A stretch of DNA of 60,000 bases from Branchiostoma floridae. Taxonomy: Eukaryota > Chordata > Leptocardii > Amphioxiformes > Branchiostomatidae. Location of the stretch: contig NC_049979.1 in NCBI RefSeq assembly GCF_000003815.2, positions 27,144,470-27,204,469 of the forward strand, read 5' to 3'. The position numbers were made by a program, and so were the translations under genes. Positions 55,156-60,000 of the stretch are shown here, piece after piece. A model generated the notes under the pieces. That model was not told where the DNA came from, ran no database searches, and was given only the letters and a program-made list of their open reading frames with translations. The stretch's first letter is position 1. Each line of letters starts with the position of its first letter.

Positions 55156-55977
55156 TAATACCCGCCTCACATTATATACGATCTTCGGACGTACTTCGCG
55201 ATCGCAGGAAGGTCGGCTGATTTTAAGATCTTAAGATGGTCTTGCGTATTTTTTGCCCAAAATCTCTTCCCCTCACATATAAGCGAGCCTCTTGCGATCG
55301 ACGGTGAATAAATCTATGATAATGAACCTCCCATGACCTCTTGCGCGCGGACAAGGGAACACAAAACGTTCCTCAAAAAAGGCAAGAGATCAATAAATGT
55401 TGCTTATTTTGTTGTCGGAATCTTTTTAACCAATGAATGGAATGCGCGGGCATAATAGAAATGACACAAGAAAGGAAAGTGTGTCACAAAGCCAGCCTAC
55501 ATACTGCCACAGGGGCCACAGCGTTAGAATTACCCTCACATTCCCAGAAATTCAATATTTGTAAACAGTAGGAAGTCGGGTGAACGTCGCCCAAATGTCG
55601 CCCGACTAACGGGCGTTCGCCATCCGATTTGCGTTCGATGATTAATAACTATGTCTGTGCTCGCCTATCGGTCTTCAATCGTTGGATTGACGCAAGACTA
55701 TTGACCGATACCCTTGCGAGGTACGCACGATTTGCACGCACGATCTGCGACACGGTAACGAGCTCTGCGATCTCGGAGATCTCCTGCGACTTGTCGCTTG
55801 TGTTAAGAACATGTTTCGCTGCACCGCGACCGTCGTAAGACTCCTGAAAATTGCCGGCGATCCCTAAAAATCGCAAGATGATCGTGAGAACACCGGACGT
55901 CTTACTCACGAAAATGTCATTTAGAGCTCGTAAACTAGTCTTCCGATCGAATCGCGCCTAATGTGAGGGGGGTATTA
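55156..55977. mobile_element. 0.82-kb element with TAATACCCSCCTCACATTA ends
   Basis: TAATACCCGCCTCACATTA at the left and TAATGTGAGGGGGGTATTA at the right match at 18 of 19. The interior is rich in GCGAT / ATCGC and CGATCG words in both orientations, with no transposase frame. It lies about 290 bp upstream of the oaf start codon, next to the promoter region. Confidence 0.82.
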
Positions 55978-56254
55978 GAGCGCTGCACGATCGCGCGATA
56001 GTGGAAAGGTGGCATAAACATGAAGAGCGGCTGTATCAAAAAGGCGCTGTGTGTCTCGTCCCCAACCTAGAGTGATTGTTACATTAGCTCTATATGGTGT
56101 AAAATCAGGAAATACCAACTCGTGATGTAAGCAGCCCAATCACCCTTGGTGGGTGCATGAAAACACCAGGGAAAGACGAAAGCAAAATCTTTGAAGTTTC
56201 CGTAAATACTTGAACGTAAGAATAATTTCACGTTGCGCAGGTTTTTAGCTGTGA

Positions 56255-56420
56255 TTAAAGCCCCGGTCACAAGAATCGTACGATTGACTGCGATGGAGGT
56301 TTTATGCGCGGCATAAGCGCAGTACGTCGTAAGTCGTGGAAGAATCGGAAGCAATGGTTTAAATATATGAAGCCGTGGTCACAAGGATCGTAGTGCATCG
56401 TACGATGAGGTCATTAGAGC
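56255..56420. repeat. GGTCACAAGRATCGTA repeats
   Basis: CCCCGGTCACAAGAATCGTA at 56262 and GCCGTGGTCACAAGGATCGT at 56373 look like ends of further elements of the C-run plus TCACA type. Boundaries are not resolved. Confidence 0.5.
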
Positions 56421-58100
56421 GTATTTGCGTCAATCGCAGGTAAATCATAGTAAATCGGGGAGCCTCCTATGACGAAAATAGGACTGAAATGGATTTTGAA
56501 CATGTTCAAAATTTCGCTATCGTCGTAAGATTTTATTTGCCCCCAAAGCAGACTTCATTACGGCAATTTTTGTCTACTGATGAGGTTTTAGATTTATGAA
56601 TTTTTAGCATGTTGTGATGGTTTCAGTTTTCCCTGATATTGTAGATATTGACGAAAAGGGAAAATATGACATCACTTTGAACGATTGCAATTCAATTTAC
56701 CATGGCTAGGTGACGCTTTAGAGACATGAGAGGTGATGCTTCTTTGCAAATTGGAAGCCTTCAAGTTTTTGAAACCCTATCTCCTGTTTTAACTTATTTT
56801 GATGAGCTTTTAGGTAATTGCTTTAGGTATGCAAAATGACGTAATGACCTTAAATATTTCGGGTTTTTAAAGTGCTTTCGCATCTAGTTTTAGGTCTAAC
56901 CGCCCCAAAGCGACTGATGCAATATTTTTAAGACAACGAAGACAAGTACAGCCAAACTTTGCCCTATACAACAATGCTAATGATAACACAAATCATGTAT
57001 ATCGTCACTTTTACAGTGCAGTGACGTCATAACCAGAAATAATCACCTCGGTTTTAATAACCTTGCATGAGCGACAGTTAAATGTCCAAGCTATTTGCCC
57101 CACGTTTTTTAATGTTTGTTTTTTTTTAGTTTACGTTCCAAAGACGCCACTGTTTCTCGGGACTTGTGCATAGTCTATTTTCATCCAATTGAATTGTATT
57201 CAAAGCACGGTGATTTTTTTAGAATAACACAGAATGTTTTAAAACTGTCATCCTTAAAATATTCCTACAGTTTTTCAAGTCATAAAGAATATATTTAGGT
57301 TCAAATCAAGATCATGACGCTCTTTGTCGAAATGCTAAGATCTTCTTATATTGTTTGAGTAGTTTTCTGTCTTAATCTGACAAATTTGGTACTTTTCTAT
57401 TCTATGTACTTAATTTAGGCTAACATGGTACTATGTCCTACAATGTGTGGTGGGACAGAAATCTAAGTTGAGAATACTGTTGCTTTGATTGGGCCAGACT
57501 GACTTAAATAGCTTCCTTAGGACACCCAAAAATGCGAGATGGTGAAAAACATGCTGCAACAACATGGTGCTAAATAACAAATGTAAACATTCAGTCCGAT
57601 CTCTCCTAGGCTTAGTTTGTCTTATGGTCACCTCATTTGAGCCTGTAATGGGTAATCATCGCTATGGCGATAATACTTCTATTGTAATTTTTTGTTGACA
57701 AAGGGGGACAAGGGCCTCCATGGAGGGGTCCATTGGGTCACATGTGACAATGTATTAAGACCAGACCAAAATCAATACGTTCGCGAAATTCAAATATGAA
57801 CTCAAGTCAGTGTCCTGTAAAGATAATGATCAATACATACAATAATAGAACAATAGAAATGGACATGCTAGTCTTCTTAAAGCATTCTAGGGATATTTAA
57901 CAACACAAGATAATGGGCCTTTGATCAATTTCTTTTTGCAATTTAGTCATGTAACGTTTTAATCGCACATACTTTACAACTTTAAAACGGAATTGACTAC
58001 TTTGAGGAATTCACCTGAAAAGACACACACAACTTATTGCAAACTTCCTACAGCTTCACTCTGGGCTGAAGCAAATGTCAAGTTACAATGTAAGTGGGCT
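56421..58100. other. unannotated AT-rich stretch
   Basis: No gene or repeat family recognised on either strand. Small open frames lack supporting features. Confidence 0.45.
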
Positions 58101-58119
58101 AAAATGTCGTTTCTCAGGT

Positions 58120-58299
58120 TCAGAGGTCAGTCGTCTTCAGAGGCATCCCCGGCAGCGGCATCATCTCAGTGACAGCCCCGTCCTGTGGGTCTTTGGGACG
58201 GTTGCGAGTCTCGGCACTGCGAGTTGGGCTCCACGTCCAGTTGAACAAGGCGGCAGCTTTACTGACCGAAGTGTTGTCATCTCCCCAAGCACGGTGTAC
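58120..58299 (-). CDS. candidate terminal exon of an unidentified gene
   Basis: This 59-codon open frame starts VHRAWGDDNTSVSK and ends EMMPLPGMPLKTTDL before a TGA. Base composition is clearly more GC-rich than the flanks. The C-terminus T-D-L fits a class I PDZ ligand (S/T-X-hydrophobic), which would suit the cytoplasmic tail of a membrane protein. The proposed acceptor, TTCGAAG at 58306-58300, has a poor pyrimidine tract, so the exon start is uncertain. The rest of the gene would lie to the right, mostly outside the window. Confidence 0.4.
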   Translation of the reverse strand, partial: VHRAWGDDNTSVSKAAALFNWTWSPTRSAETRNRPKDPQDGAVTEMMPLPGMPLKTTDL

Positions 58300-58400
58300 C
58301 TTCGAATTTGTCATGTTTTTATCTTGATTAGTGTCAACGTCCTGACTATAAGGTCACTCTAATACATATTGACGATGGACAACATTGAAACGTCTCGTAC

Positions 58401-58503
58401 CTTTCCCGGGGCGGCCCCATCTCTCTCCCTTCCGGTGGCACGATGTGGTTCAGGCAGCTCCGGACCCTTGACGTCATCATCACTGACACCATTGATTGGT
58501 TTC
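58401..58503 (-). CDS. candidate penultimate exon of the same unidentified gene
   Basis: An open frame reads KPINGVSDDDVKGPELPE and onward to GAAPGK, followed by a GTACGA donor at 58400. It joins in phase 0 to the candidate last exon through a 101-bp intron that contains an in-frame stop, so splicing is required. A possible acceptor, TTTGCATAAG, has a branch-point-like CTGAT about 20 nt upstream. The string GPELPEPHRATGR loosely recalls the GPxLPxHRxGRY tail of SLC6 transporters, but the conserved Trp is missing and I do not claim that identity. Confidence 0.35.
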
Positions 58504-58722
58504 CTTATGCAAAGGATATCCCATCAGATATAGCTCAATAAAAGGAAAATAAATATATTTGTTACCAGGTGATTTAAACTTGATTCGAATTAGGGTGCAC
58601 AAGGAAGCTAAAAAGCCAATAATATATGATATAATCTTTCCCTACCATTATCCTTATGGCAATAGGTTCGATGTATCTAAAATTGATAAATAGCCAACTA
58701 AAAGTTTGCAAATGACGCTAAC

Positions 58723-58929
58723 TACTGTAAATGCATTTAAGTTCGCGAGGATGTAATTTCGCGGTATCAGGAAAAAGGAATTATCGCGGTGGTTTTAATT
58801 TCGCGGTAGCACCATGCATTGCAGTCTCTTACCGCCATGGAAAATATTCGCTGTGGTTTTAAGTTCGCGGTGAAGCGGTCACCGCGAACACCGCGAAAAT
58901 TGAACCCTCGCGAAAGTTTCTGTACAGTT
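58723..58929. mobile_element. TACTGTAAATGC-family MITE, copy 8
   Basis: TACTGTAAATGCATTTAAG to GTTTCTGTACAGT, complete. It is followed within about 20 bp by the LINE reverse transcriptase fragment. Confidence 0.9.
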
Positions 58930-58949
58930 AGTTAATCAGCATTCTAGCG

Positions 58950-59282
58950 TTGGTTCTAAAACATTTATTACAATGCAGTAATTTTGCAATACTTGATTTC
59001 ACTAAAGCCTTCGACAAAGTCCCACATAGCAGACTCATATCAAAACTGGAGTACTATGGAAGTCAAGGTACTACTTTAAACTGGTTAAAGGCTTTCTTGA
59101 CGAATAGAGAGCAAATGGTAGTGGTAGAAGGGAAGGCCTCAGCTCCAGGTAAAGTAGCATCGGGAGTTCCGCAAGGGACTATTCTGGGACCATTGCTCTC
59201 CGTTGTCGATATGTCTTGTTCTGGAAAAATACGGTCTCAATTGCTAGGAGGTAGATTGGATTTGTATGATCAGTTAGGTTGA
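58950..59282 (+). pseudogene. truncated non-LTR (LINE) reverse transcriptase fragment
   Basis: The 110-residue frame contains reverse transcriptase motif A (LDFTKAFDKV, residues 15-24), then WLKAFLTNREQ, then motif B (SGVPQGTILGPLL, residues 71-83). It diverges straight after motif B, and the catalytic YADD/FADD block is absent. The N-terminal endonuclease is also missing, and a MITE abuts upstream. The motifs fit CR1/jockey-type LINEs. It is a dead fragment; it begins on a non-ATG codon, so the start has no meaning. Confidence 0.88.
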
Positions 59283-59371
59283 TATTAGCTGATTTTTAAT
59301 GTGAAATTGTTGCGATTGGAAATTGAGGAATTAGATAGCTGTTGGGCTGGGGAAGAAGTGGTACGAATATT

Positions 59372-59504
59372 GGCTTAATATCCGTTTTTTCTTATGTTTT
59401 GGTTGGCTTAATATCCGTTGTTTCTTATGTTTTGGTTGGCTTAATATCCGTTTTTTCTTATGTTTTGGTTGGCTTAATATCCGTTTTTTCTTATGTTTTT
59501 GGTT
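59372..59504 (+). repeat. 33-bp tandem repeat, four copies
   Basis: The unit begins GGCTTAATATCCG, then TTTTTTCTTATGTTTTGGTT. The four copies are nearly identical, and the last has one extra T. A period of 33 keeps a short frame open by chance. Confidence 0.9.
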
Positions 59505-59599
59505 GGGATAGTTTAATGGATATGAGGCAAGTTATTTTGGACACAGGAACGTTCTATATAGAATGAACAGGTGCTTGTCGTGGCTCCTGTTTTAGATGA

Positions 59600-60000
59600 A
59601 GGTGTAAATGTTGCTGGGGTAAAGGATAATTAACTTTATCAAGAAGCCTATGTTCCAGTAGCGTTTGCATGTATGTGTGTATGTTGATGAAACCTCAAAA
59701 TGATTAGATTTTGGCCTCCTAGCATTTTTCTACGGTGCTCCAGCGGAATTTCCAATTTTGATCTTGAGTTCTGGACATGATAATGTCGTGATTTTTGAGT
59801 GGTAGATACATGTAGCTCTTGGGGCAGAGAATACATGGTTTACGTTGGGCCCCCTAGCGGCTTTATGAAACTGCAGGGGCTTGTTTATTTTCATTTTGAA
59901 ATTGAAAGAGAACAACTCAAGAAGTGGTTGACAGATCGCCATGATTTTCCATAAATTTTATTCACATAAATATAATTTAGCACGACACAGCAATGCGAAC
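59600..60000. repeat. dispersed repeat, CCCCCTAGCGG / AACTGCAGGGGC type
   Basis: Contains GGGCCCCCTAGCGGCTT and AAACTGCAGGGGC, resembling 12350-12420 (GGCCCCCTAGAAGCTT, GGAACTGCAGGGGC). It is probably the 3' part of a retroelement that is common in this genome. It runs off the window edge. Confidence 0.5.

Noticed and set aside
58950-59282. Active retrotransposon gene
   Set aside because: Only the segment from motif A to motif B remains and the catalytic Asp-Asp motif is absent.

Overview
The window reads as intronic and intergenic DNA of an invertebrate chordate. The best match is a lancelet (Branchiostoma, probably B. floridae). That assignment is an inference: the one clear gene has the four-exon layout and cysteine-rich tail of the bilaterian out at first (OAF) family, and the background is packed with short inverted-repeat elements of the kind I associate with lancelet assemblies. 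A run of exactly 100 N (31022-31121) marks an assembly gap. Nothing bacterial is present.

The only complete gene is oaf on the minus strand. Its coding exons are 54649-54867, 45860-45994, 24367-24544 and 22238-22521. They join with GT-AG introns and consistent phases (0, 0, 1) into a 271-residue secreted protein. The introns are about 8.65, 21.3 and 1.85 kb and are filled with repeats. A CpG-rich stretch with two TCTCGCGA motifs lies just upstream of the start codon. The 3' end of exon 1, with its donor, has been partly duplicated inside intron 1. The exon 4 acceptor sits at the edge of a minisatellite of about 20 units that appear to be copies of that acceptor. A second, tentative minus-strand gene may end at 58120, with two candidate terminal exons; its body would lie right of the window. 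A truncated LINE reverse transcriptase is at 58950-59282.

Layout: 1-7.1 kb, nested MITEs, a tandem array carrying a tRNA-like head (1.96-2.5 kb) and a 146-bp satellite (3.2-4.47 kb). 7.1-13.3 kb, mostly unannotated DNA with inverted-repeat elements, including a 167-bp near-palindrome. 13.3-17.46 kb, one large element made of TTCTT/AAGAA words. 17.5-22.2 kb, little recognisable. 22.2-54.9 kb, oaf with MITEs in its introns. 54.9-60 kb, promoter, an 0.8-kb inverted-repeat element, quiet AT-rich DNA, the candidate terminal exons and the LINE remnant.

The notable signals are the splice-acceptor minisatellite, the exon 1 donor duplication, the large word-saturated element, a dispersed repeat with a covarying hairpin, a hAT-like MITE family with perfect 8-bp target duplications, and a fourfold 15-mer cluster with a 30-bp palindrome.
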